Position numbers and translations under genes: made by a program
NCBI RefSeq assembly: GCF_001297015.1
Contig: NZ_LIGE01000035.1
Coordinates: 1 to 64,000, forward strand
Reading direction: 5' to 3'
Origin: Pseudomonas sp. RIT-PI-r
Lineage (GTDB): Bacteria > Pseudomonadota > Gammaproteobacteria > Pseudomonadales > Pseudomonadaceae
Length of the DNA: 64,000 nucleotides
In this document: piece after piece, positions 1 to 8,557 of the stretch
How positions within the stretch are numbered: position 1 is the stretch's first letter
How the letters are laid out: every line of letters begins with the position of its first letter
Notes under the pieces: generated by a model
Database searches by the model: none
What the model was told of the DNA's origin: nothing
The model's input: only the letters and a program-made list of their open reading frames with translations

Positions 1-1996
1 CAGCCAGTTGCCGCTGCAAAATGACGTGGGTGTCATCGTAGTCATAACGCTCGCTGTCACCGACCGCGTTGGTCGCGGCCAACAAGCGTTGACGGGCGTC
101 GTAGCAGTAGCTGACGAGGTTTTGTTCAGTCGCCCATTCACCACGCTGAAACGTCTGGTAATCAACTGCAACCAACTGCGCCCGGTCATAACGCAACAAC
201 AGCGCACGACCCGCGCCGTTATCCAGTCGCTGCACCCGGTCAGACCGATCGCGCTGCAGCGTCAGACGATTGCCATAAACATCACTGATCGCCGTCAGCA
301 GACCCGCGCGAAAGTGATAGAACCGCGCCGTGTCCCCGGCCAGCGCAAGGATCAACTCCTCCGGTTCATCGCCAAGAAAAATCGCTGCCCGCGACAAACT
401 GTTGTGAATCGCCGGTCGCTCGACGCTCGGCAGCGGGAACCGCGTTCGACGGTTTTCGTGATCGACCCAGACGACCTCATCACCCAAAAACTCCAGCCGA
501 TGCGCCAGCGAATGGCTCCAGCCAAAGCCCAGCCCGACATCGATCTCGACGGCGCTCGAGCGATACAGACGGCTGAACTCGAGCGGCAGCACGCCATCGA
601 GCACCGCATCGGACAGGGTCAGCAGTTCTTCGCCGGTGACCATCGACACCGGACAACCGTTGGTGCAGGTCAGCGGTACGCAGTCGGCGCTGTCGCCGTT
701 GGGGTTTTTTGCTTGATCGGGTGAGTCATCATGATGCTCATGCCGCTGCAATTGAGCCATGCCGCGTGACTTGTCCCGCGCGATAGGCAGGGGATTAGCC
801 ACCTTCAAAACCATGGAGTCAGCCTGGCGAATGTTCAACGCAATGGCTGGCGTTGGTTTCAACTCGACATCACGCGCGTTAACCGCGAGCGGCTTCAGCA
901 CGCGCGCATGCCCGCTCAGCTCGGACGCCGGGTTCAGCTCCGCCAACCGCGACGCCGAAGCCGTCAACCATTCCCGTGCCCGCGGCGACTTGATCTTCGC
1001 CAATACCTTGCTGCTCAAGCGCATCTGCACACCGATGCCGCCACACACCCTCATCAACAGAAAGCTGATCAGCAGTTCGACGCGAACTTCGGCGACTACT
1101 TCCGCCAGGTACTGCGGTGGCAACATCTTCAGCCAATTGGTAAATGCCGCCAGTTGAATGAACAGCAGCGGCTCATCACTGAGCATCAGCAAAGCGTTGG
1201 CGATGGCTTCGCTGGAGGCTTGCAGCAGCGCCGCAAGTTCAACCGGGCTCAGGTAGTCCAGGAGTTTTTCGCTGTTGGCCTGCAAGTCGGCGAGGAGAGC
1301 GAACAGTTGCTTGATGTCATCCCAAACCCCGTTCAGGACATTCTCGAATCCGCGCCAGTCTGCCTGCTGCAACTGACCATAACGGTCAAGAAATCCGGCG
1401 CTGGAAAACTCCTTCCACTGCGGCTGAAACCCAGTCCACTCGTCACGCAGCCAACCTTCCAGATGGGCGAGCGTTGCCTCGTAGGAGGCATACAGCGTCC
1501 GCACATGCTCGGCGCAAACATCGGGAAAGAAGGTGATGCGATAACGCTGGCCCCGATCGCAGTCGGCCACTTGCAGAATGCCGCTCGAACCGATGGTGTA
1601 GTACAGCGGCTCGCCAAAGGTCAGGACGCCGTCGATTTCAGCCAGCACCGGTTCGAGTGTTACCGGGGTATCGCCGATCGGCACGAACCGAGCCGCGTCG
1701 AACATGTGCACCAGCGTCAACGGCCCGCTGGCCGGACACATCGCCACCGATGAACTGATCGGTTGACGAGACTTGATCGGTGCGCTGAGGCGTACGTCGT
1801 TGCCGACGGTGAACACTTGTTCGGCATCCAGCGCCGTCCCGGTCCAGAACTGCTCGGCCCAGGCCTCGTAGTCGTTGAGGCACAGGCGAAACTCCCTGAT
1901 CAGGCTTTCAAAATCCGGATGCCGGGGATTGAGCGCTGCAACTACCAGCAGGCCGATGCTGTTGTTCAGGGCCAGTAACCGATCGGTCTCAAGCAT
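1..1996 (-). CDS. RHS-repeat protein, C-terminal part outside the window
   Basis: One uninterrupted minus-strand frame runs from ATG at 1996 (GAGAG about 8 bases upstream) to the window edge, 665 codons seen. Residues 1 to about 430 form an N-terminal region without PAAR or VgrG motifs, with hydrophobic helices around residues 240-340. From about residue 440 comes the typical RHS entry (GCPVSMVTGEELL, then LPLEFSRLYRSS, a DUF6531-like start), followed by YD-type repeats such as YCYDARQRLLAATN near the edge. RHS proteins build a hollow shell enclosing a variable C-terminal toxin. Here the toxin end and any immunity gene lie beyond base 1. No vgrG, paar or chaperone gene is next to its start. 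The upstream neighbour is a divergent phosphatase gene. The family call is firm; a role as secreted effector is inference. Confidence 0.85.
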   Translation of the reverse strand, partial: MLETDRLLALNNSIGLLVVAALNPRHPDFESLIREFRLCLNDYEAWAEQFWTGTALDAEQVFTVGNDVRLSAPIKSRQPISSSVAMCPASGPLTLVHMFDAARFVPIGDTPVTLEPVLAEIDGVLTFGEPLYYTIGSSGILQVADCDRGQRYRITFFPDVCAEHVRTLYASYEATLAHLEGWLRDEWTGFQPQWKEFSSAGFLDRYGQLQQADWRGFENVLNGVWDDIKQLFALLADLQANSEKLLDYLSPVELAALLQASSEAIANALLMLSDEPLLFIQLAAFTNWLKMLPPQYLAEVVAEVRVELLISFLLMRVCGGIGVQMRLSSKVLAKIKSPRAREWLTASASRLAELNPASELSGHARVLKPLAVNARDVELKPTPAIALNIRQADSMVLKVANPLPIARDKSRGMAQLQRHEHHDDSPDQAKNPNGDSADCVPLTCTNGCPVSMVTGEELLTLSDAVLDGVLPLEFSRLYRSSAVEIDVGLGFGWSHSLAHRLEFLGDEVVWVDHENRRTRFPLPSVERPAIHNSLSRAAIFLGDEPEELILALAGDTARFYHFRAGLLTAISDVYGNRLTLQRDRSDRVQRLDNGAGRALLLRYDRAQLVAVDYQTFQRGEWATEQNLVSYCYDARQRLLAATNAVGDSERYDYDDTHVILQRQLA

Positions 1997-2139
1997 TCGC
2001 AGTCTCTCGCGCACGTCAAAAAAGGTGCGGGGACTTTGCTGGGGATGAAAAAGGAAAGAAGTCGGGTAAGTAGGTGATGCCTGTAGGATGTTTCGCTAAA
2101 TGCTTGCGAGTAGTTCATCGGTTCAACGGAGATTGCCCG

Positions 2140-2169
2140 TTGCCCAATGTCCTTCGCGCTCGTTATGCT
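2140..2169 (+). promoter_or_regulatory. possible sigma70 promoter for the HAD gene
   Basis: TTGCCC at 2140-2145 and TATGCT at 2164-2169 are 18 bases apart, in the 223-bp gap between the divergent RHS and HAD genes. The match is only moderate. I see nothing else in the gap. Confidence 0.3.
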
Positions 2170-2219
2170 GCTGAACCCTTTAATCAGATCCGAGCAGCGA
2201 CCTGCTTCAGGCGCCTGGG

Positions 2220-2939
2220 ATGTCTTTTTTAACGGATCCGATGATGAATGCACCGCTGAAGGCGTTCGGCCCGATCAAGGCCGTGATTTTCGATATGGAC
2301 GGTTTGCTGCTGGACACCGAGGGCATTTACACCGAGGTCACCTCGCTGATTGCCCAGCGTTACGGGCGCACCTTCGACTGGAGCGTCAAGCAGAACATCA
2401 TCGGTCGCGGTGCCAACGACCTGGCGAACTACGTGGTGCAGGCGCTGGATCTGCCGATCACCGCCGAAGAATTTCTGGTGATCCGCGAGCCATTGATGCG
2501 TGAGCGTTTTCCCACTGCGCAAGCGATGCCGGGTGCCGAGGAACTGATCCGTCACCTCAAGGCGCACAACATTCCCATCGCGGTGGGCACCAGTTCGTCG
2601 CGCCAGTCGTTTGGCCAGAAAACCACGCTGCACCGCGACTGGTTTGCGTTGTTTGATTACATCGTTACGGCGGACGACCCGGAAGTCGGCGCGGCTAAAC
2701 CTGCTCCGGACATTTTCCTCACTGCTGCCCGGCGTCTGGGCGTTGCACCTGAAGATTGTCTGGTGTTCGAGGATTCGCCGTTTGGCGTGACCGCCGCGAA
2801 AGCCGCCGGGATGACTGCCATCGCCATCCCTGATGCGGCCATGGCCGATGAAAAATACGCACACGCTGACGGGATTCTTCGTACGCTGAAAGCCTTCACA
2901 CCGAGTGCCTGCGGATTACCGGCGCTGGAATGGGCTTGA
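2220..2939 (+). CDS. HAD-superfamily phosphatase (subfamily IA, beta-phosphoglucomutase/pseudouridine-phosphatase-like)
   Basis: The 239-residue protein has the HAD motifs in order: FDMDGLLLDTE near the start (nucleophile Asp and acid/base Asp), TSSS in the middle (motif II), GAAKPAPD (motif III Lys) and FEDSPFG (motif IV). The cap inserted after motif I is helical, as in subfamily IA. Such enzymes hydrolyse small phosphomonoesters. The arrangement is closest to the eukaryotic pseudouridine-5-phosphatase/GS1 type, but substrate cannot be read from sequence. ATG at 2220 has AGG 8 bases upstream; ATG at 2241 or 2244 with GGA upstream is an equally possible start and would remove 7-8 residues. 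The gene ends just before a strong bidirectional terminator and appears monocistronic. Confidence 0.85.
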   Translation: MSFLTDPMMNAPLKAFGPIKAVIFDMDGLLLDTEGIYTEVTSLIAQRYGRTFDWSVKQNIIGRGANDLANYVVQALDLPITAEEFLVIREPLMRERFPTAQAMPGAEELIRHLKAHNIPIAVGTSSSRQSFGQKTTLHRDWFALFDYIVTADDPEVGAAKPAPDIFLTAARRLGVAPEDCLVFEDSPFGVTAAKAAGMTAIAIPDAAMADEKYAHADGILRTLKAFTPSACGLPALEWA

Positions 2940-2952
2940 ACACCTGACACAG

Positions 2953-2992
2953 AAAAACGCCGCCCCTCTGTAAAAAGAGGGGCGGCGTTTTT
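2953..2992. terminator. bidirectional intrinsic terminator
   Basis: A perfect 17-bp inverted repeat (2953-2969 and 2976-2992) with a 6-base loop has A-runs on one side and T-runs on the other. It lies between the convergent HAD and SDR genes and can serve both. Confidence 0.9.
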
Positions 2993-3014
2993 CGCTCAGG
3001 CGATTCGGAAACAA

Positions 3015-3761
3015 TCAGGCGCCGAAACCACCGTCGATGGTCAGGCTGGCACCGGTGATGTAACCGGCTTCCGGGCCCGCCAGATAAGCGACGAAGCTGG
3101 CGATTTCCTCGGCTTTACCGTAGCGACCGACGGCCATCAGCGGGATCAGGCTTTCGGCGAAGTCACCCTGCGCCGGGTTCATATCAGTGTCGACCGGGCC
3201 AGGTTGCACGTTGTTGACGGTGATGCCGCGAGGGCCAAGATCGCGGGCCAGGCCTTTGGTCAAACCGACCAGCGCCGATTTACTCATCGCATACACACCG
3301 CCGCCGGCGAAGGGCATGCGGTCGGCGTTGGTGCTGCCGATGTTGATGATGCGTGCGCCTTCGCCCATGTGTTTGGCGGCTTCCTGCGAGGCGATGAATA
3401 CGCTGCGAATGTTGATCGCCACAGTCTGGTCGAAGTCTTCGAGTTTGAAGTCTTCCAGTGGTGCGACGGCCAGTACGCCAGCGTTGTTAACCAGAATATC
3501 GACTCGGCCAAAGGCTTCGACGGTGGCGTTGACGGCGTGGCGAATGGCGGCGGCATCGGCGCTGTCGGCTTTGATCGCCAGAGCTTTGCCACCGTTGGCG
3601 GTGATGCTGTTTTGCAACTCTTCAGCTTTCGCGGCGGAGCTGACGTAAGTGAAGGCTACTGCAGCGCCTTCAGCGGCGAGACGTTTGACGATGGCAGCGC
3701 CGATACCACGGGAACCGCCTTGAATCAGAGCGACTTTACCGCTGAGGTGTTGAGTGGTCAT
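3015..3761 (-). CDS. short-chain dehydrogenase/reductase (FabG-like)
   Basis: This is a 248-residue classical SDR. The Rossmann signature GGSRGIG is at residues 15-21, with Gln14 where most members have Thr. NNAG is at 92-95, and the catalytic triad fits S143, Y157, K161 in VYAMSK. The C-terminal PGPVDTDMN and GGFGA segments match the 3-oxoacyl-ACP-reductase-like branch. It should reduce or oxidise a small alcohol/ketone with NAD(P)H in the cytoplasm; the substrate is unknown. It is transcribed divergently from the LysR gene at 3889, a common arrangement in which the regulator controls the reductase. That link is inferred from position only. Confidence 0.88.
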   Translation of the reverse strand: MTTQHLSGKVALIQGGSRGIGAAIVKRLAAEGAAVAFTYVSSAAKAEELQNSITANGGKALAIKADSADAAAIRHAVNATVEAFGRVDILVNNAGVLAVAPLEDFKLEDFDQTVAINIRSVFIASQEAAKHMGEGARIINIGSTNADRMPFAGGGVYAMSKSALVGLTKGLARDLGPRGITVNNVQPGPVDTDMNPAQGDFAESLIPLMAVGRYGKAEEIASFVAYLAGPEAGYITGASLTIDGGFGA

Positions 3762-3850
3762 GTTCGATCTCCAGAGTGTTCAAGGCGGGAATGCCTTGGT
3801 ATTGGTGGCGAGTATCGGCTTGGCATCGACAACTGTGTAGACCATGATTG

Positions 3851-3880
3851 CTATAGTCTGTGTAAACCAGAAGTTTATAG
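3851..3880. promoter_or_regulatory. inverted repeat in the SDR/LysR divergent promoter region
   Basis: CTATA at 3851-3855 and TATAG at 3876-3880 form a spaced inverted repeat just upstream of the LysR start. It is in the right place for a LysR-type binding site, but the consensus T-N11-A is too loose to prove it. Confidence 0.3.
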
Positions 3881-3888
3881 TGGCGATC

Positions 3889-4815
3889 ATGGAAACCTTC
3901 AGCAGCATCGAATGCTTCGTGCGCAGTGCCGAGGTCGGCAGCTTTGCCGAAGCCGCGCGGCGCTTGAGTCTGACCCCGGCGGCAGTCGGCAAGAGTGTGG
4001 CCAAACTTGAAGTGCGGCTTGGCGTACGGCTGTTCCAGCGTAGTACACGCAGCCTGACGCTGACCGAGGCCGGACAACTTTTCCTCAATCAGGTCAGTGG
4101 CAGCCTGACCACTATTCAAAATGCCGTGGCCAATCTGTCCAGTGTCGAAGGGCTTCCGGCGGGAACGCTGAAGGTGAGCATGGGCGCAGCGTTCGGCTGT
4201 CTGCACATCGTGCCGATGCTCGGAGAGTTTTTGCGGCGATATCCGGCGATCAACCCGGACTGGCATTTCGATAATCGACAGGTCGATCTGATCGCCCAGG
4301 GCTTTGATGCGGCCATCGGTGGCGGTTTCGAACTGCCGCAAGGCGTGATCGCACGCAAGTTGAGCCCGGCGCATCGGATATTGGTCGCGTCCACCGACTA
4401 TTTACAGGCCAATCCCGTGATCGCCGAGCCGGACGACCTCAGCCATCACGACGGCATTCTGATCCGCTCGCCGCAAACAGGGCGTGTGCGTTCCTGGCAA
4501 TTGACCGGGCGCAATCCGCAGAACTGTCGGCCGTTGACGCTCAAGGCACGGATGACGATGAGTGATTCCGAGGCCGCTTGCAGGACGGCGGCGCAAGGCT
4601 TGGGAATTGCGCTGGTGAGCATGCCGTTTGCGGTGGGGTATCTGGAGTCGGGGAGATTGCAGCGGGTGTTGCCGGACTGGTTTGTCGATGATGGCAATAT
4701 TTCGATTTACTACGCCGAGCATAAGTTGTTGCCGGGCAAGACGCGGGCGTTTGTGGATTTTGTGATTGAGCAGTTTGCGGAGCGGGGGTTGGCGCGGCGG
4801 TTCAGTACGATTTGA
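3889..4815 (+). CDS. LysR-family transcriptional regulator
   Basis: The 308-residue protein begins METFSSIECF, the usual LysR opening, so I place the start at 3889 rather than the upstream ATG at 3844. The winged helix-turn-helix covers about residues 1-60 (SFAEAARRLSLTPAAVGKSV, then LGVRLFQRSTRSLTLTEAG). A periplasmic-binding-protein-like effector domain follows from about residue 90. It resembles the subgroup represented by DhcR/AaeR-like activators next to SDR genes. The neighbour on the opposite strand is the SDR gene with 127 bases between the starts. Ligand unknown. Confidence 0.9.
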   Translation: METFSSIECFVRSAEVGSFAEAARRLSLTPAAVGKSVAKLEVRLGVRLFQRSTRSLTLTEAGQLFLNQVSGSLTTIQNAVANLSSVEGLPAGTLKVSMGAAFGCLHIVPMLGEFLRRYPAINPDWHFDNRQVDLIAQGFDAAIGGGFELPQGVIARKLSPAHRILVASTDYLQANPVIAEPDDLSHHDGILIRSPQTGRVRSWQLTGRNPQNCRPLTLKARMTMSDSEAACRTAAQGLGIALVSMPFAVGYLESGRLQRVLPDWFVDDGNISIYYAEHKLLPGKTRAFVDFVIEQFAERGLARRFSTI

Positions 4816-4840
4816 GCAAGGCATCAGACCGAGGGGTGGC

Positions 4841-4906
4841 CATCGCGAGCAGGCTCACTCCTACATTGGAATGCGTCCGCCTGTAGGAGTGAGCCTGCTC
4901 GCGATG
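4841..4906. repeat. REP doublet, family A
   Basis: Two inverted copies of GTAGGAGTGAGCCTGCTCGC with short extensions are separated by about 18 bases. It lies between the LysR gene and the racemase-like gene and may form a long hairpin in either transcript. Confidence 0.9.
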
Positions 4907-4920
4907 AACGATAACGCGGT

Positions 4921-5649
4921 CTAGCGGGCAAACCGCCCCGGCCAGCCAATAATGTTCTTCGGTCGCGGCGTCGCATACGTTCGCACCTTCGACGTCGACA
5001 AGCGCAAGCGCACCAGCGATTCCGCAATCGTCACCGCTGCCGTCACGCCGTCCACCACCGGCACGCCGGTACGTCGACGAATCTGTTCATCCAGCCCGGC
5101 CATGCCGCCGCAACCCAGGCAAATCACCTCGGCTTTATCCTGCGTCACCGCCAGTTCCGCCTGTTGCACGATGGCTTCCAGCGCACGCTGCGGCTCGTGT
5201 TCCAGCTCCAGAACGGCCAAACCACTGGCACGCACTGAAGCGCAGCGATCCCACAGACCGGACAATTTCAACCGATCCTCGATCAGCGGCACGGTGCGAT
5301 CCAGCGTGGTCACCACCGAATACGCGTGGCCGAGAAACATCGCCATACTCGCCGCCGCATCAGTGATATCCACCACAGGAACGTTGAGCAATTCCTGCAA
5401 ACCTTCACGGCCATGTTCGCCATAACCGGCCTGAATCACCGCATCGAACGGCTGATCGTAGGCCATCACCCGATCCATCACCGCGATGGCCGCCAGGTAG
5501 CTTTCGAAATTGCCTTCAATCGAGTCGGCGCCAAAGAACGGCGTCAAACCGACGATTTCAGTACCCGGTGAAGCGACAGCCTGCGCCGAGCGGGCGATGG
5601 CATCGGTGATGGATTCGGTGGTGTTGACGTTGACCACGAGAATACGCAT
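4921..5649 (-). CDS. Asp/Glu/hydantoin racemase-family protein lacking the first catalytic cysteine
   Basis: The 242-residue product starts MRILVVNVNTTESI at 5649; the frame is open further upstream but this is the family start. The fold is that of the Asp/Glu racemase superfamily, nearest to hydantoin/allantoin racemases. The second catalytic cysteine is present (C180 in CLGCGGMAG). The first, expected in an ACFGDPG-like motif, is glycine here (AGYGEHG, G75). Loss of the first Cys with retention of the second is the arrangement of arylmalonate decarboxylase, so racemase activity should not be assumed. The gene lies 55 bp downstream of an NCS1 permease gene and is probably cotranscribed with it, pointing to import and conversion of a hydantoin-like or allantoin-like nitrogen compound. 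Confidence 0.8.
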   Translation of the reverse strand: MRILVVNVNTTESITDAIARSAQAVASPGTEIVGLTPFFGADSIEGNFESYLAAIAVMDRVMAYDQPFDAVIQAGYGEHGREGLQELLNVPVVDITDAAASMAMFLGHAYSVVTTLDRTVPLIEDRLKLSGLWDRCASVRASGLAVLELEHEPQRALEAIVQQAELAVTQDKAEVICLGCGGMAGLDEQIRRRTGVPVVDGVTAAVTIAESLVRLRLSTSKVRTYATPRPKNIIGWPGRFAR

Positions 5650-5704
5650 GGGGAAATCCTTATAGCGGGCAGTTCTGCGGCCCGAAGTCCGGGCCGCGAG
5701 GGAG

Positions 5705-7243
5705 TTAATGGCAGACGTTGTCGACCGCAATGGATTCGCCACTGACGTCGGCGTAGTGCGGCTGGCGTTTGGCGATGATCAGGTAAAGCATTCCGGCAAT
5801 CCCCGCACCGATCAGCCAGGAGAACGGCGAGACGTTGTGGAAACCGGGAACCAGCGCGAGGACGATGGCGATCAGCGCCGCAGGAATAAACGCCGCCACC
5901 GCACGGAAATTGATCCCGCGGCTGTAGTAATAAGCGCCGTTGGGATCTTCGCTGTAGAGCTGCGGGACGTTGATCCGGCCTTTGCGGATCAGCCAATAGT
6001 CGACCATGATTACGCCGTACAGCGGGCCGAGCAGGGCGCCGAGGCCGGACAGGAAGTACACGATCACCAATGGGCTGTTGTAGAGATTCCACGGCAGAAT
6101 CAACACGGCGATGGTGGCGCTGATCAGCCCGGCGCGGCGGAAGGTCAGGTATTTTGGCGCCAGGTTGCTGAGGACGAAGGCCGGAGCGACGAAGTTGGCC
6201 ATGATGTTCACCGCCACTGTGACGATCAGAAACGCCAGGCAACCGAGCACCAGGAAGAACGTGTTGGGGATCGAGGCGATGATCTCGGTCGGGCTCTCGA
6301 TGATCCGGCCATTGATCTGAAATTGTGCACCGCAGAGCAGGACAGTAATCGCGGCGAACACCAGAATATTCACCGGCAAACCCCAGAAATTTCCTACCTT
6401 GATGGTCTTGCGGCATGGCGAAGAGCGGGCGAAGTCGCAGAAGTTGAGAATCAACGTGCCGTAGATCGCCAGCCACAACGCGCCGCCGGCAAAGATGTTG
6501 CGCCACATCTCGCCACCGGTCAGCGGTTCGCGAGTCGACCAAGCGATGGTCGCGTTGGCCTGGAAGTACATCCACGCGGCAAGCGCAGCGACGGTCAGCA
6601 GAATCACCGGTCCGGCAAACGCTTCGTAGCGGCGCACCATTTCCATGCCGTAGGCAAGGATCGCCAGTTGCACGAACCAGATCGCCACGAAACACACCCA
6701 GCCCAAAGTCGACAGGCCAAGAATCGAGTTGTGGTCGTATTCGGCGAAACCGGGGTGTACCGCTGTGAGCAATACGCGAAAGACCACCGAGGCCAGGTAC
6801 GTCTGAATACCGAACCAGGCAATGGCGATAACCGCCCGGATCAACGCAGGAATCTGCGCCCCGTGAATGCCGAAACTGATCCGGCTGATGACCGGAAACG
6901 GCACGCCGGTTTTCTGTCCCATGTAGCCGGACAGGTTCATGAAGAAATACACCAGCGCCGCGCCGATCCCCAGCGACAACAGAATCTGCCAGCCACCCAG
7001 GCCCAACGCGTACAAGCCGATGGCGAAGGAGTAGTTGGCGATGTTGTGCACGTCGTTCGTCCACAGGGCGAAAATGCTGTATTTGCCCCAGCGTCGACCT
7101 TCGGCCTTGGTCGGTGCCAGGTCGCTATTGTGCAGGCGCGGACTGAGTTTTAACGGCTCGGTGAGTCCGTCATGGGGTAACGGTTGGGTAACGGGAGAGG
7201 CGGGCAGATTCAGCGCGATGTTATTGGAGAGACTTGTACGCAT
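5705..7243 (-). CDS. NCS1-family permease (allantoin/hydantoin/nucleobase type)
   Basis: This 512-residue inner-membrane protein has about twelve hydrophobic segments and the NCS1 signatures: an N-terminal cytoplasmic tail, WTNDVHNIANYSFAIGLY in TM1, GVPFPVISRISFG after TM2, and a conserved region around NFVAPAF. Relatives (Mhp1, PucI, AllP-like) carry hydantoins, allantoin or bases in symport with sodium or protons. ATG at 7243 has AGGAG 9 bases upstream. A frame start at 7285 is less likely. The gene is first in a unit with the racemase-like gene. A sigma54-like promoter at 7441-7455 and a palindrome at 7411-7426 lie about 180 bp upstream, consistent with nitrogen control. Confidence 0.88.
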   Translation of the reverse strand: MRTSLSNNIALNLPASPVTQPLPHDGLTEPLKLSPRLHNSDLAPTKAEGRRWGKYSIFALWTNDVHNIANYSFAIGLYALGLGGWQILLSLGIGAALVYFFMNLSGYMGQKTGVPFPVISRISFGIHGAQIPALIRAVIAIAWFGIQTYLASVVFRVLLTAVHPGFAEYDHNSILGLSTLGWVCFVAIWFVQLAILAYGMEMVRRYEAFAGPVILLTVAALAAWMYFQANATIAWSTREPLTGGEMWRNIFAGGALWLAIYGTLILNFCDFARSSPCRKTIKVGNFWGLPVNILVFAAITVLLCGAQFQINGRIIESPTEIIASIPNTFFLVLGCLAFLIVTVAVNIMANFVAPAFVLSNLAPKYLTFRRAGLISATIAVLILPWNLYNSPLVIVYFLSGLGALLGPLYGVIMVDYWLIRKGRINVPQLYSEDPNGAYYYSRGINFRAVAAFIPAALIAIVLALVPGFHNVSPFSWLIGAGIAGMLYLIIAKRQPHYADVSGESIAVDNVCH

Positions 7244-7410
7244 TCCGGCAGGCTCCTGATGTTCAGGGCCGCGATGACTGTACATAAGCCGTCAGGCTCG
7301 ACAAATCTTCGTCGCGGCAGTGAAAAACATCACTGGTTACGGGGCATCTGCAGCCTGTACGGGATAGGGCGCTTCAGGCTTGCGGATCGAAAGTGTGGGT
7401 ATGTTCTGCA

Positions 7411-7426
7411 GTTTTGTATACAAAAC
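7411..7426. promoter_or_regulatory. perfect 16-bp palindrome, GntR/FCD-type operator candidate
   Basis: GTTTTGTATACAAAAC is a perfect palindrome lying just downstream of the predicted start point of the 7441-7455 promoter, where a repressor would block transcription. Its core TTGTATACAA differs by one base from the site at 58304-58313 ahead of the GntR gene. Confidence 0.55.
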
Positions 7427-7440
7427 ATGTATGCACTAAA

Positions 7441-7455
7441 GCCAGATTTGTGCCA
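7441..7455 (-). promoter_or_regulatory. sigma54-type -24/-12 promoter for the permease unit
   Basis: On the minus strand TGGCAC, five bases, then TGGCT gives GG and GC elements exactly 10 bases apart, the sigma54 spacing. The -24 half matches well and the -12 half moderately. The predicted start is near 7429. Confidence 0.5.
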
Positions 7456-7709
7456 GTTAGCGGTCTATGTGCAGCTGTGCTCATTTCGAAAAGTTATCGA
7501 TGCACGCTAAGTCTTTGAAAATAAGTGGTTAAAAATTGACCGTTTGAACAGGTATTTATTTTTGATGAGGGATTTTCAGGAAAGGCGAGAGCGAGGGATT
7601 TTCAGGCGGGATGTAACTTTTCAGGGCGCGGAAACAAAAAAGTGCACACATAAATGGCACCGATGGTGACATTCGTGTGTACACATTTATTGAGTCGCTA
7701 GTGACCTTT
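7456..7709. other. gene-free AT-rich stretch
   Basis: No supported gene. It contains the 10-bp palindrome TGTGTACACA at 7676-7685, similar to FCD-regulator operators, and nothing else I recognise. Confidence 0.4.
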
Positions 7710-7797
7710 GTAGGAGTGAGCCTGCTCGCGATAGCGGTGTATCAGCCAAAAAAATCATCGGCTGATAAAACGCTATCGCGAGCAGGCTCACTCCTAC
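7710..7797. repeat. REP doublet, family A
   Basis: Inverted copies of GTAGGAGTGAGCCTGCTCGC (7710 onwards and ending at 7797), downstream of cysH. Confidence 0.9.
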
Positions 7798-7822
7798 AGG
7801 GGGAAATCAGCGCGGCAGGGAG

Positions 7823-8557
7823 TTACGCCTTGCTGATGATATTCCCCGCATGCAGCCCGCATTCTTTCTGCGTCGCTTCTTCCCACCACCAGCGACCTTC
7901 ACGCTCATGCTGGTTCGGCAGAACAGGGCGGGTGCACGGTTCGCAGCCAATGCTGATGAAGCCGCGCTCATGCAGGCTGTTGTACGGCAGCTCGAGCATG
8001 CGGATGTAGCCCCAGATCTCTTCGCTGGTCATCTGCGCCAGCGGGTTGAACTTGTACAGGGTGCGTTCCGGCGTGGAGAACGCGCCGTCGATTTCCATCA
8101 CCGCCACGGCGCTGCGGGTGCCGGGGCTCTGGTCGCGGCGCTGGCCGGTAGCCCAGGCTTTGACGGTGGACAGTTTGCGGCGCAGCGGCTCGATCTTGCG
8201 GATGCCACAGCATTCGCCGTGGCCGTCCTTGTAGAAACTGAACAGGCCTTTTTCCTTCACGAACGGTTCCAGTTTCGTGTAGTCCGGCGAGACGATTTCG
8301 ATATCGATCTTGTAGTGCTCGCGCACCTGCTCGATGAAGCGGTAGGTCTCCGGGTGCAAGCGGCCGGTGTCGAGGCTGAACACCTTGACGTTTTTGTTGA
8401 GCTTCCAGGCCATGTCCACCAGCACCACATCCTCGGCGCCGCTGAAAGATATCCACAAGTCATCGCCGAACTCGGCAAACGCGAGTTTGAGGATGTCTTG
8501 CGCGGATTTGTTGGCATAGGTCGTGGCGAGTTCCACGACGTCGAACGTTGCACTCAT
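7823..8557 (-). CDS. cysH: adenylyl-sulfate (APS) reductase, assimilatory
   Basis: The 244-residue enzyme reduces adenylyl sulfate to sulfite with thioredoxin in cysteine synthesis. The PP-loop region is SFSGAEDVVLVDMAW. It has the cysteine pairs of the [4Fe-4S] form: C116-C117 (ECCGIRK) and C205-C208 (GCEPCTRP). These separate the APS-using bacterial/plant type from the cluster-free E. coli PAPS reductase. The redox-active cysteine is C233 in KECGLH. ATG at 8557 starts the conserved MSATFDVVELA. The divergent neighbour is thrH; a REP doublet follows the stop codon. Confidence 0.96.
   Translation of the reverse strand: MSATFDVVELATTYANKSAQDILKLAFAEFGDDLWISFSGAEDVVLVDMAWKLNKNVKVFSLDTGRLHPETYRFIEQVREHYKIDIEIVSPDYTKLEPFVKEKGLFSFYKDGHGECCGIRKIEPLRRKLSTVKAWATGQRRDQSPGTRSAVAVMEIDGAFSTPERTLYKFNPLAQMTSEEIWGYIRMLELPYNSLHERGFISIGCEPCTRPVLPNQHEREGRWWWEEATQKECGLHAGNIISKA

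Noticed and set aside
8..724. Plus-strand open frame at the window start
   Set aside because: The minus strand encodes a continuous RHS protein here; the plus-strand translation is its shadow.
5544..7064. Second minus-strand frame (506 codons) overlapping the NCS1 permease
   Set aside because: Out-of-frame shadow; the permease frame at 5705-7243 has TM helices and family motifs.
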